Source of the DNA: Verrucomicrobiota bacterium
Lineage (GTDB): Bacteria > Verrucomicrobiota > Verrucomicrobiia > Limisphaerales > CAZBKV01
Direction of reading: 5' to 3'
DNA: 5,884 nt
Assembly: GCA_021160185.1 (NCBI GenBank)
Contig: JAGHDA010000043.1
Coordinates: forward strand, 1-5,884
The notes beneath the pieces are model-generated. The model was not told where the DNA came from and searched no databases. It saw only the letters and a program-made list of their open reading frames with translations. Positions 1 to 5,884 of the stretch are shown one piece after another. Both the position numbers and the translations under genes were made by a program. Each line of letters begins with the position of its first letter. Position 1 is the stretch's first letter.

Positions 1-57
1 ATCTGGGCCAGAAAGTCGGCCTTTGCAGCGTTGGCGGCACGCGCCGCGCGCGCCGCC
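1..57 (+). repeat. 57-base direct repeat, copy at window edge
   Basis: Bases 1-57 are identical to bases 962-1018; the match ends at base 58 (C here, T at 1019). The interior copy encodes the linker and start of HisKA, just before the H-box (reading ...AAKADFLAQ). The offset of 961 bases is not a multiple of three, so this copy is read in another frame and gives no HisKA sequence in the kinase reading frame. The repeat touches the window edge, so its true length is unknown. It may be an assembly overlap, a chimeric read join or a real partial duplication. Confidence 0.95.
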
Positions 58-2484
58 CTGCTCGGGAGGCCTTTCCAGCTTTCGCAGGGCTTCCTCCGGC
101 GCGCTCTCGTCGAGAACCGCGGCATCCCACGGCCCTTCCTCCAAAAATTGCCATAGTTCCTCCGGCGCGCCCGCCGTCCGCGTCTCCGCGCCGCGCCGCG
201 CGATCCACCCGGCCAGAATCGGCCTTCTGGTCGGATGGGGATCAAACACGATCACCCGCCGGCCTTTCAGGTCCGGCGGCGGCTCAGAAACGGCCTCATT
301 GGAAACCCGCCCTGCCACTATGGAGAATCCGAACCGGGAGCCTTTTCCTTCCTCGCTTTGAACCCACATCTCCCCTCCCAGCCGCATTGCAAGCTGCCGG
401 GAAATCGCCAATCCCAATCCGGCGCCGGGAACTTCGGGAGCTGACGCCCGGAAGAAGGGCTCAAAAAGCCTTTCCCGGATCTCTTCAGGAATGCCGGGGC
501 CCGTGTCCCGCACGGCGAATTCAAGCCGCAGCTCTTCGTCCTTTGCTTCCAGAAGCCGCCCTTCCAACACCGCTTCCCCTCCTCCCGGCGTGTGTTTCAC
601 TGCGTTCTGGAGCAGATTGACCAAGATCTGCCGCAGCCGAGTGGAATCGGTCATCACAAACCGGGGCATGTCCGGATCCAACGCGCAGATCAAATCGATG
701 CCCTTCTTCCGCGCCTCGGCGGCCAAGGTTTCGAGCGAGTCTCCCGCCACTGCCCACAAGTCGGTTGTCTCCCAAGCGACGCGCAGCTTGCCCGCTTCCA
801 TCCGGGCGAAATCCAGGATGTCCTCGATCAACAACAACAACAGCCGCGCCGCGCCAAGCGCCACTTCCGCCTGCTCCTTCCGCTCCGCGTCCAGGTCGCT
901 TTCAAGCAACAGCTCCAACATCCCGAGGATCCCCACAAGGGGAGTGCGCAGCTCGTGGCTCATCTGGGCCAGAAAGTCGGCCTTTGCAGCGTTGGCGGCA
1001 CGCGCCGCGCGCGCCGCCTTCTCCGCCCGCTCCACCGCTTCGGCCAGGCGCGCCTCGGTTTCCTTCAACACGGTCACGTCGATCCCGGTCACCAGAAGGG
1101 CTTCGCGCCCCATGAAAACAATCTTGTTCGCCGCGATCGCAACCCACCGCGCTTCCCCGTTCTTGGCGAGGAACCGGGCGGGATAGTGGGTGGGAGCGGA
1201 CGCGCCGCGGAGGCGCTCGGCCGCCCGGCGGAGAAGCTCCTCCCGGAAATCCGGGTGGATCAGCTCCACGAGCTTCATCTGAAGCAGCTCTTCGGTGGAA
1301 TAGCCCGACATCCTGGCAGTGGCCTTGTTCGCGTAGAGAATCCGCTCTCCGTCGTGGATGATGAGGATGCTCTCGGCCGTGTCGGCGATCCTTTCGAGCA
1401 TTTGGGTGTATTCCTGCACCCGCTCAAGCGCCGCCTTGCGCTCCGTGATGTCGATCAACGTGCCGATCCCCGCCGGAGCGCCTTTCCACCAGATGCGGCC
1501 GGCGGTGAAATCCACCCAGCGCTCGGCGCCGTCCTTCCGGATAAGCTTGACTTCATAGTGGGCGGGAACCTGCTCGCCCCGCTGTCGCGCCAGGCCGCGC
1601 CGCCGCACCGTCTCTCGGAAGTCCGGATGAACAAAGTCCCAAAAGCAACGGCTGCACGCGCCGCGCGCCTCTTCCCACGAGCTATAACCAACCAGTTTAA
1701 GCGCGGCCTGATTGGCGTAAACAAACCGCTCGCCCTGGTAGACCACAATGCCGGCATTGGCGCTCTCGGCCAACGTGTGGAACGCCCCCTCCGCCTCGCG
1801 CCATGCCTGGCGCAATCCCTTTTCTTCCGTGAGGTCCTCCACAGCCAGCAGAACCGCCCGCTTTTCTTTCCCCTCCTGCTCCACCGGCGTGGCGTTGATT
1901 CGGAGCGCCCGTCGGCCAATCCGCGGGAATAAACCGGACAATTCATAGTCCCGAAGCGATGTCCCCCGCTCCAAAACTTCCCGAAGCAGCTCGTGAAGCT
2001 GAGGAACCGCCCATCGACCCTCGGTAAGTTCCCTCAGCAAACGACCGATCGTCTCCTCCGGCGAGGTTTGAAAAAGTCGGTAGAATCCTTTGTTGGCGAA
2101 CACCACGCGCAGCTCCCCGTCCAACGCCAGAAGCGCGTCCCGCGTGTGGTCCAGCAAAGCCGCACTGAAGAGTCGCGCGGCTTCCGAGCGATCCAAATCC
2201 CGCGCTCGAACTCGGGCCCTTCTCCCCGCCCACGCCGCCGCCGCCGCCGCGCACGAGGTGAACGCCAGACACAAGCTGTCCACCCAACTCCACTTCAGCG
2301 CAGACAGCCTCAAGACGGGCGGCCATTGCCAACTCTCACGAGCCTCTCCTTCCACAGCCGAGAGTCCCGTTCCAGCCGTCCCCGTCCAACCGACGCATGT
2401 CCCCGCCGCGATTCCTGCAATCGCCAGCGCCCCGGCCAGTCGAAACTTTTTTTTCCTTTTTCGCCTCTTGCGAGTTTTGTCCAT
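1..2484 (-). CDS. Membrane-bound multi-PAS hybrid histidine kinase (3' end cut by window edge)
   Basis: Open for 828 codons from ATG 2484 to the window edge. By family, it senses a signal, autophosphorylates on His and passes the phosphate to a receiver. Seen: a Lys/Arg-rich N-terminus (residues 2-15); two hydrophobic segments (about 16-38 and 67-87) around a short loop; PAS1 (about 105-222, resembling the PAS fused to CheB/CheR proteins); PAS2 (about 233-350, ending DITERK); PAS3 (about 361-473); a helical linker rich in Ala, Arg and Glu (475-503); HisKA with MSHELRTPL, phospho-acceptor His510; HATPase_c with N-box N623/N627, G1 DTGPGIP (660-666), F-box around 674-678 and G2 GAGLGLAIS (687-695). 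From about 742 a receiver-like domain begins: Asp748-Pro in place of the usual acidic pair, Asp792 as candidate phospho-acceptor. Family members often carry a further receiver or Hpt domain, which would lie off the window. The last 19 codons (bases 1-57) are an out-of-frame copy of bases 962-1018 and are probably not genuine. Upstream in-frame GTG codons (2499, 2514) are possible starts, but ATG 2484 directly precedes the basic/hydrophobic anchor. The ligand is unknown. Confidence 0.93.
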   Translation of the reverse strand, partial: MDKTRKRRKRKKKFRLAGALAIAGIAAGTCVGWTGTAGTGLSAVEGEARESWQWPPVLRLSALKWSWVDSLCLAFTSCAAAAAAWAGRRARVRARDLDRSEAARLFSAALLDHTRDALLALDGELRVVFANKGFYRLFQTSPEETIGRLLRELTEGRWAVPQLHELLREVLERGTSLRDYELSGLFPRIGRRALRINATPVEQEGKEKRAVLLAVEDLTEEKGLRQAWREAEGAFHTLAESANAGIVVYQGERFVYANQAALKLVGYSSWEEARGACSRCFWDFVHPDFRETVRRRGLARQRGEQVPAHYEVKLIRKDGAERWVDFTAGRIWWKGAPAGIGTLIDITERKAALERVQEYTQMLERIADTAESILIIHDGERILYANKATARMSGYSTEELLQMKLVELIHPDFREELLRRAAERLRGASAPTHYPARFLAKNGEARWVAIAANKIVFMGREALLVTGIDVTVLKETEARLAEAVERAEKAARAARAANAAKADFLAQMSHELRTPLVGILGMLELLLESDLDAERKEQAEVALGAARLLLLLIEDILDFARMEAGKLRVAWETTDLWAVAGDSLETLAAEARKKGIDLICALDPDMPRFVMTDSTRLRQILVNLLQNAVKHTPGGGEAVLEGRLLEAKDEELRLEFAVRDTGPGIPEEIRERLFEPFFRASAPEVPGAGLGLAISRQLAMRLGGEMWVQSEEGKGSRFGFSIVAGRVSNEAVSEPPPDLKGRRVIVFDPHPTRRPILAGWIARRGAETRTAGAPEELWQFLEEGPWDAAVLDESAPEEALRKLERPPEQGGARGACRQRCKGRLSGPD
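962..1018 (+). repeat. 57-base direct repeat, interior copy in the kinase HisKA linker
   Basis: Partner of the copy at 1-57. Here the sequence is in its natural place: on the minus strand it encodes the Ala/Arg-rich linker and the residues leading into MSHELRTPL, with an unbroken reading frame on both sides. This is therefore the original and the edge copy is the derived or artefactual one. Confidence 0.95.
2233..2250 (-). repeat. (GCG)6 triplet tract encoding six alanines
   Basis: Six identical GCG codons encode Ala79-Ala84 in the second hydrophobic segment of the kinase. A change in repeat number would lengthen or shorten the membrane helix by whole residues without a frameshift. In GC-rich DNA a tract this short may have no significance. 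Confidence 0.8.
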
Positions 2485-2513
2485 CGCTCCGCGCCCCACC
2501 CCCCGCGCCGACA

Positions 2514-2568
2514 CTAAATCTCGCGCTTCTGATCCGTGGTCATGCGCCCCAAAACTCTCTCCTCCTCC
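2514..2568 (-). promoter_or_regulatory. Leader with Shine-Dalgarno-like GGAGGAGG and nine-codon mini-ORF
   Basis: GGAGGAGG (2561-2568, minus strand) is the best anti-16S match in this leader but lies far from the kinase ATG at 2484. The next ATG, at 2543, is 17 bases downstream, longer than ideal spacing, and opens a mini-ORF reading MTTDQKREI that stops at 2514, out of frame with the kinase. It could be a leader peptide or chance. The kinase start itself has only a poorly spaced GGAG two bases upstream. Confidence 0.2.
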
Positions 2569-2579
2569 GAAAGAAAGCA

Positions 2580-2585
2580 ATTATA
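2580..2585 (-). promoter_or_regulatory. Candidate -10 box for the kinase gene
   Basis: The minus strand reads TTTATAATTG, giving a perfect TATAAT in an AT-rich patch within GC-rich surroundings, 94 bases upstream of the kinase ATG. No good TTGACA lies 16-18 bases further upstream; a GAACTT at 2604-2609 is the closest candidate for the second element. The leader would be about 90 nucleotides. The call rests on the -10 match and base composition only. Confidence 0.45.
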
Positions 2586-2720
2586 AAGAAACAATGTCCC
2601 CCAAAGTTCGATCACGGCCGCCGCTGGAACGAACGCCTAAAGAGCCAGAGAAACGCCTTCGAAGCTCCCTCCTTTCACCCTGCTTTCCGGAACCCCGCGC
2701 GCTCCCCCGGCGGCTTAAAA

Positions 2721-4256
2721 TCAAGGCTGCTCCGGCAAAGGCGTGGGGACCTTCCGGCCCAGGCGGCGGTCGCGCTGCCGAATCCGCCGGTCGTACGCGC
2801 GCGCCATGCGTCGGGCCGCCTCGCGCACAATCTGCGGATTCTCCGGATAGCGGCCCTGGTCGTTGGTTTCCATGACCCACGCGTCGAGCGCGGCTCGCAG
2901 CTCGCGGAGGACCGGATCGAACGCTTTCTCACAGGCAAGATTGCGGATCTCGTAGGGGTCGCTCTCCAAATCGTACAGCTCTTCCGGCTCACGATGCGGC
3001 GCTAGAAGCCGCGCCTGCGCCGGGGTGAGTTTGCCCCCGGCGTTCAGATCGCGCATCAGGCTGATCACCGGGTACATCGCTTCCTTGTAGCGGTTGAGCT
3101 GAAGGAAGGGCCGCTCGGGATAGTAGTTGCGGATATAACGGAAACGAACCGAACGGACAGTGCGAATCCGGAAGACGGTTTCGTCACATCGGTCCCGCGC
3201 GCCGAAGACGAATCGACGGGGCGGATCAGGCCGCCTTCCCAAAAAGACGCGCCCCTGCATGAGCAAAGGAGGCCGTGACCCGGCCCAATCCAACGCGCAG
3301 GCGGCCAAATCGATCGCGTTGACAAGGCGACCGCTGACGCCGCCGGGGCGATACCCTTCCGGCGCGGAGACGCTCCGAGGCCAGCGGATAAGCAGCGGCA
3401 CGCGCAGGCCGCTGTCGTAGCACCACTGTTTCGCGCGGATCATCGCCCGCCCATGATCCCCGAAAAAGACCACGATTGTATTCTCCGCCAGGCCGTCTTC
3501 CTCGAGTTTGCGGAGGACGAAGCCGACCTTTTTATCCAAGGCCATGACGCTGTTGAGGTACTGCGCCCAATCTGCCCGGGCCTCGGGGCGGTCGGGATAG
3601 TAGGGCGGGAGCTTCACCTTGGCCGGATCGGCGGGGCGGTCCACATGCAGATGGGCGGTGTTCCAAGCCTTGCCGCGATGGGCTTCGGCGAAGTTGACCT
3701 GGGCGTAGAAGGGCTGATGCGTTTTGAGATCGGCCCACCTGGAGGAATCAAAAGGCTTGCCTTCGTAGGCGAAGTTCCAATCCGTCTTGCCCGTGCCTCG
3801 GTAGAACTGCTCATGAGGATCGCCGGTCAGGTCGACGACATTGGCGGTGAAATAGCCAAGGGCGCGAAGCCGATCGACAAGCGTCTTGACCCCCTCAGGC
3901 AGGCGATAGCCGTCGCCGCGGTGCGAGCGGTGGTTGTGCGCGCCGATGCTTGTCTGGTACATGCCGGTCATGAACGCCGAGCGACTGGCCGAGCAGACGG
4001 GCCCGGAGGTGAAGGCGCGGGTGAAGCGCATGCCCTCCGCGGCCAGGCGATCAAGGTTCGGGGTTCGAACCTCAGGGGTCCCGTAACATCCCAGGTCGGG
4101 GCTCAGGTCCTCAGCGATAAGCCAAAGGATGTTGGGCCGCTTGGCGGGAGAAGCGGCCGACTCGGCGGCCCCCGCGAGCGCCGGACGAACCGTCGCCACG
4201 GCGGCCAGCCCAGCAAACACCGCGCCTCTTAGCAAGTTCCAGGCAATGCGCTTCAT
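2721..4256 (-). CDS. Secreted formylglycine-dependent sulfatase (S1 family)
   Basis: A complete gene of 511 residues from ATG 4256; an adjacent in-frame GTG at 4259 would add one residue. By family it hydrolyses sulfate esters or N-sulfates, often on polysaccharides, using a formylglycine made from an active-site Cys. Seen: an N-terminal signal peptide (basic start, hydrophobic stretch, likely cut after ALA at 26-28), so it acts outside the cytoplasm; RPNILWLIAEDLSPDLGCYG (40-59), with Glu49-Asp50 as metal ligands; signature PVCSASRSAFMTG with Cys88 the formylglycine precursor and Arg92 (Ala replaces the usual Pro of CxPxR); FAEAHR (189-194); GDHGRAM (266-272) with metal ligands Asp267/His268; and Lys276 in AKQWCYDSGLRVPLLIRWP. 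The tail has ELYDLESDPYEIRNLA and a DQGRYPE motif near 466-472. The GDHGR...KQW...YDSG pattern resembles the heparan N-sulfatase (SGSH-like) branch, but the substrate cannot be read from the sequence. No clear Shine-Dalgarno precedes the start. No sulfatase-maturing enzyme gene lies in the window. Confidence 0.95.
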   Translation of the reverse strand: MKRIAWNLLRGAVFAGLAAVATVRPALAGAAESAASPAKRPNILWLIAEDLSPDLGCYGTPEVRTPNLDRLAAEGMRFTRAFTSGPVCSASRSAFMTGMYQTSIGAHNHRSHRGDGYRLPEGVKTLVDRLRALGYFTANVVDLTGDPHEQFYRGTGKTDWNFAYEGKPFDSSRWADLKTHQPFYAQVNFAEAHRGKAWNTAHLHVDRPADPAKVKLPPYYPDRPEARADWAQYLNSVMALDKKVGFVLRKLEEDGLAENTIVVFFGDHGRAMIRAKQWCYDSGLRVPLLIRWPRSVSAPEGYRPGGVSGRLVNAIDLAACALDWAGSRPPLLMQGRVFLGRRPDPPRRFVFGARDRCDETVFRIRTVRSVRFRYIRNYYPERPFLQLNRYKEAMYPVISLMRDLNAGGKLTPAQARLLAPHREPEELYDLESDPYEIRNLACEKAFDPVLRELRAALDAWVMETNDQGRYPENPQIVREAARRMARAYDRRIRQRDRRLGRKVPTPLPEQP

Positions 4257-4365
4257 CACCCGGCGAGAATACTCCGAGCCGCGCGCGGGAGTCCATATCC
4301 CCGACTCGAAAAAAACGGGCGCGCCGCGCGGGTCCCGGGTCCGAACCGGTGTATCTTCTCAGGAC
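4257..4365. other. Divergent intergenic region, sulfatase / copper ATPase
   Basis: About 109 bases separate the starts of two divergent genes, so both promoters must lie here or overlap the coding ends. It contains an A-run (4309-4315) flanked by GC-rich sequence. A TATCTT lies at 4352-4357 on the plus strand, nine bases before the ATPase ATG, and a TATTCT at about 4266-4271 on the minus strand, before the sulfatase. Both are weak -10 matches without convincing -35 partners. I see no clear CueR- or CsoR-type operator palindrome, so copper control is not shown. Confidence 0.5.
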
Positions 4366-5884
4366 ATGGGGAGAGCGAGGGCCAATGCAAGCGCGGCGAA
4401 GCGCCGCTACAGGATCGAAGGAATGACCTGCCAAGGCTGCGCCCGGAGGGTGCGCGAGGCGGCCCAGGGAGTCGCTGCGGTGGAGTCGGCGCGAATCGAC
4501 TTGAGCGTCGGCGCGTTGGAGGTGCGCTGGAAACCGGGAGCCGATCCGGACGACGCCTCCCTGCGCCGGGCGGTGGAAGCGGCGGGCTACCGGGCAAGCC
4601 CCGCCCCGGAGCCATCCGCGGAGCCAACGCTCCGGCTGCGGGTGGAAGGAATGACCTGCCAAGGCTGCGTCGGCAGCGTCCGCCAAGCCCTTGCCGCCCT
4701 TCCAGGAGTCCGCGCCGTGAGCGTTGATCTCCAAACCGGCGAGGCCCTTCTCACAGGCCTGGGGGTTTCCCCGGAAGAAGCGCGGAGCGCGGTGGAACGG
4801 GCCGGTTACAAGGCGGCGATCCTCGACGCGAGGGGAAAAAGCGCGCGCGCGGGTTCGGTCGCGGTCGGATGGCGAACCAACCTGTTGCTCGGCGGCCCTG
4901 TGACCGCGCTCCTGATGGCAGGCGAATGGCTCCTGGGCCTGGGCGGCATGCCGTGGTTCGGCTGGGTCGCCCTGCTTCTGACGGCTCCGGTGCAGGCGCT
5001 TTGCGGCAGCCGCTTCTACCAAGGCGCATGGCGCCAATTGCGCGCTGGACGCCTGAACATGGACGCCCTGGTCTCATTGGGCTCGACGGCGGCTTTCGGC
5101 TACAGCCTCTGGGCTCTGCTCTTCCTGCCCGGCGCGCCGCTCTACTTCATGGAAGCGGCCGGGATCCTCACCCTGATCAGCCTGGGCCATTGGCTGGAAG
5201 CGCGCATGAGCGAAAAAGCCGGAAGCGCCCTCCGCGACCTGCTGGATTTGACGCCCCAACAGGCCAGGCGGCTCAACGCCCAAGGCAAAGCGGAACCGGT
5301 TCCCGCCGCCGCGCTTGTCCCGGGCGATCGGACGCTCGTCCTGCCGGGCGATCGGATTCCGGTGGACGGCGCGGTCGAATCGGGCGACGCCACGGTGGAC
5401 GAATCGATGCTCACCGGCGAATCGGTCCCGGCTGTGAAACGCCCGGGCGACAAGGTCTACGCGGGCACGGTGAACCTGGACGGCCGTCTCGTGGTCCGGG
5501 TCGCCGCCGCAGGCGACCGGACGGTGCTGGCCCAAACCATTGCCATCGTGGAACAGGCCCAGGCCAGCCGGGCCAACGTGCAGCGGTTGGCCGACCGAAT
5601 CAGCAACGTGTTCGTCCCCATCGTCATCCTCATCGCGCTGGCGGCCGCGCTGGGCTGGGGCTTCGCCTATCCCGTCCTGGCCGGATGGCACGCGGCAATG
5701 ACGCCATTTCTCTGGGAGATCTCCCTTCCCGCCACAGCCCTCGCCGCCGCCGCGGTCCACGCCGCCGCCACGCTGATCGCGGCCTGCCCCTGCGCCATGG
5801 GGCTGGCCACGCCGGCGGCCATCATGGCCGGAACCAACGCTGCGGCCCGGCGCGGCATTCTGATCCGCGACGCCCAGGCCCTGG
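4366..5884 (+). CDS. copA: Cu(+)/Ag(+)-exporting P1B-type ATPase, CopA-like (3' end cut by window edge)
   Basis: The first 506 residues of a family usually about 750-850 long. By family it uses ATP to pump monovalent copper or silver out of the cytosol across the inner membrane. Seen in order: HMA metal-binding domain 1 (about 15-80; MTCQGC, Cys22/Cys25); HMA domain 2 (about 89-152; MTCQGC, Cys98/Cys101); hydrophobic segments at about 172-192, 197-213, 233-254 and 261-277; an actuator domain with VPGDRIPVDG and the dephosphorylation motif TGES (350-353); segments at about 415-432 and 458-486, the latter carrying the ion-binding CPC (474-476) in ACPCAMGLATP, which marks copper/silver-type pumps. 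The DKTGT phosphorylation site, ATP-binding domain and last two helices lie beyond the edge. ATG 4366 is the first in-frame start and leaves HMA1 whole; the next Met (residue 20) would destroy it. AGGA sits only one base upstream, so initiation may be leaderless or weak. No copper regulator or chaperone gene is visible. Transport direction is inferred from the family. Confidence 0.95.
   Translation, partial: MGRARANASAAKRRYRIEGMTCQGCARRVREAAQGVAAVESARIDLSVGALEVRWKPGADPDDASLRRAVEAAGYRASPAPEPSAEPTLRLRVEGMTCQGCVGSVRQALAALPGVRAVSVDLQTGEALLTGLGVSPEEARSAVERAGYKAAILDARGKSARAGSVAVGWRTNLLLGGPVTALLMAGEWLLGLGGMPWFGWVALLLTAPVQALCGSRFYQGAWRQLRAGRLNMDALVSLGSTAAFGYSLWALLFLPGAPLYFMEAAGILTLISLGHWLEARMSEKAGSALRDLLDLTPQQARRLNAQGKAEPVPAAALVPGDRTLVLPGDRIPVDGAVESGDATVDESMLTGESVPAVKRPGDKVYAGTVNLDGRLVVRVAAAGDRTVLAQTIAIVEQAQASRANVQRLADRISNVFVPIVILIALAAALGWGFAYPVLAGWHAAMTPFLWEISLPATALAAAAVHAAATLIAACPCAMGLATPAAIMAGTNAAARRGILIRDAQAL
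4417..4441 (+). repeat. 25-base direct repeat in HMA1 of the copper ATPase
   Basis: Exact 25-base match to 4645-4669. It encodes EGMTCQGC plus one base, the copper-binding loop of the first HMA domain. The two HMA domains are otherwise clearly diverged, so identity at every synonymous position here is more than protein conservation requires. Confidence 0.9.
4645..4669 (+). repeat. 25-base direct repeat in HMA2 of the copper ATPase
   Basis: Partner of 4417-4441, in the same reading frame (offset 228 bases, 76 codons). It encodes the EGMTCQGC loop of the second HMA domain. Recombination between the copies would remove exactly one HMA domain in frame. Confidence 0.9.

Larger units (their letters stand above)
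2485..2720. other. Intergenic region between sulfatase and kinase
   Basis: These 236 bases separate the sulfatase stop from the kinase start; both genes are on the minus strand. The region holds the candidate kinase promoter at 2580-2585, the GGAGGAGG motif at 2561-2568 and a nine-codon mini-ORF at 2514-2543. The part nearest the sulfatase (about 2620-2720) is GC-rich, with no clear hairpin followed by a T-run, so I cannot name a terminator. No RNA gene was recognised. Reading frames crossing this region on either strand look like extensions of antisense shadows of the flanking genes. Confidence 0.7.

Noticed and set aside
826..843. CAA/AAC-type triplet run
   Set aside because: It simply encodes a leucine run (CTG then four TTG codons) in a HisKA helix; too short and in frame, so no separate repeat is called.
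592..1932. 446-codon open frame on the plus strand
   Set aside because: It lies fully antisense to the kinase, which has clear PAS, HisKA and HATPase motifs. Long antisense frames are expected in GC-rich genes, and its translation shows no recognisable domain.
2640..2720. Possible sulfatase terminator
   Set aside because: Several GC-rich blocks and a short palindrome (CTTCGAAG) are present, but I could not build a stable stem followed by a T-run on the minus strand.
2090..3005. Overlapping plus-strand open frames (2090-2875 and 2397-3005) crossing the intergenic gap
   Set aside because: They straddle the 5' end of the kinase and 3' end of the sulfatase in antisense, with Pro/Arg/Ser-rich translations and no domain or start signal.
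3453..4232. 259-codon open frame on the plus strand
   Set aside because: Antisense to the sulfatase over its catalytic region; the translation is low-complexity and matches no family I recognise.
4111..5037. 308-codon open frame on the minus strand
   Set aside because: It overlaps the sulfatase start in another frame and runs antisense to the HMA domains of the copper ATPase; Arg/Ala/Gly-rich shadow sequence.
5074..5760. 228-codon open frame on the minus strand
   Set aside because: Antisense to the actuator domain of the ATPase; His/Asp/Gly/Arg-rich composition typical of a GC-rich shadow.
1..5884. CRISPR array, tRNA, rRNA, transposase or phage genes
   Set aside because: No regularly spaced repeats, tRNA-like cloverleaf, rRNA motif or mobile-element protein was seen; almost all sequence is accounted for by three ordinary genes.

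Overview
This GC-rich window (5884 bases) reads as ordinary, densely coding bacterial chromosome or metagenomic contig. It holds three genes, two of which run off its ends. The gene content (a secreted formylglycine sulfatase, a multi-PAS hybrid histidine kinase and a two-HMA copper ATPase) and the high GC suggest a member of the Planctomycetes-Verrucomicrobia-Lentisphaerae group. That is inference from gene style only; no rRNA or other marker gene is present.

Layout: (1) 1-2484, minus strand, a membrane-anchored histidine kinase: two transmembrane segments, three PAS domains, HisKA, HATPase_c and the start of a degenerate receiver-like domain, cut by the left edge. (2) 2485-2720, a 236-base gap with a good -10 box, a purine-rich Shine-Dalgarno-like motif and a nine-codon mini-ORF, probably the kinase leader. 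(3) 2721-4256, minus strand, a complete secreted sulfatase. (4) 4257-4365, a short divergent intergenic region. (5) 4366-5884, plus strand, the N-terminal ~506 residues of a CopA-type Cu(+)/Ag(+) P-type ATPase, cut by the right edge before its DKTGT phosphorylation site.

How the genes may work together: sulfatase and kinase are co-directional, but the gap and the -10 box suggest the kinase has its own promoter. The ATPase is transcribed divergently from the sulfatase. Nothing shows that the three form one pathway. The sulfatase probably desulfates polysaccharides outside the cytoplasm, the ATPase removes monovalent copper or silver from the cytosol, and the kinase senses an unknown signal.

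The oddest structural signal is a 57-base exact direct repeat. The first 57 bases of the window copy part of the kinase gene (962-1018), but in a different reading frame, so the end of the kinase reading frame is suspect. An assembly or chimera artefact at a contig end is the simplest explanation. I did not find a convincing previously undescribed system here.
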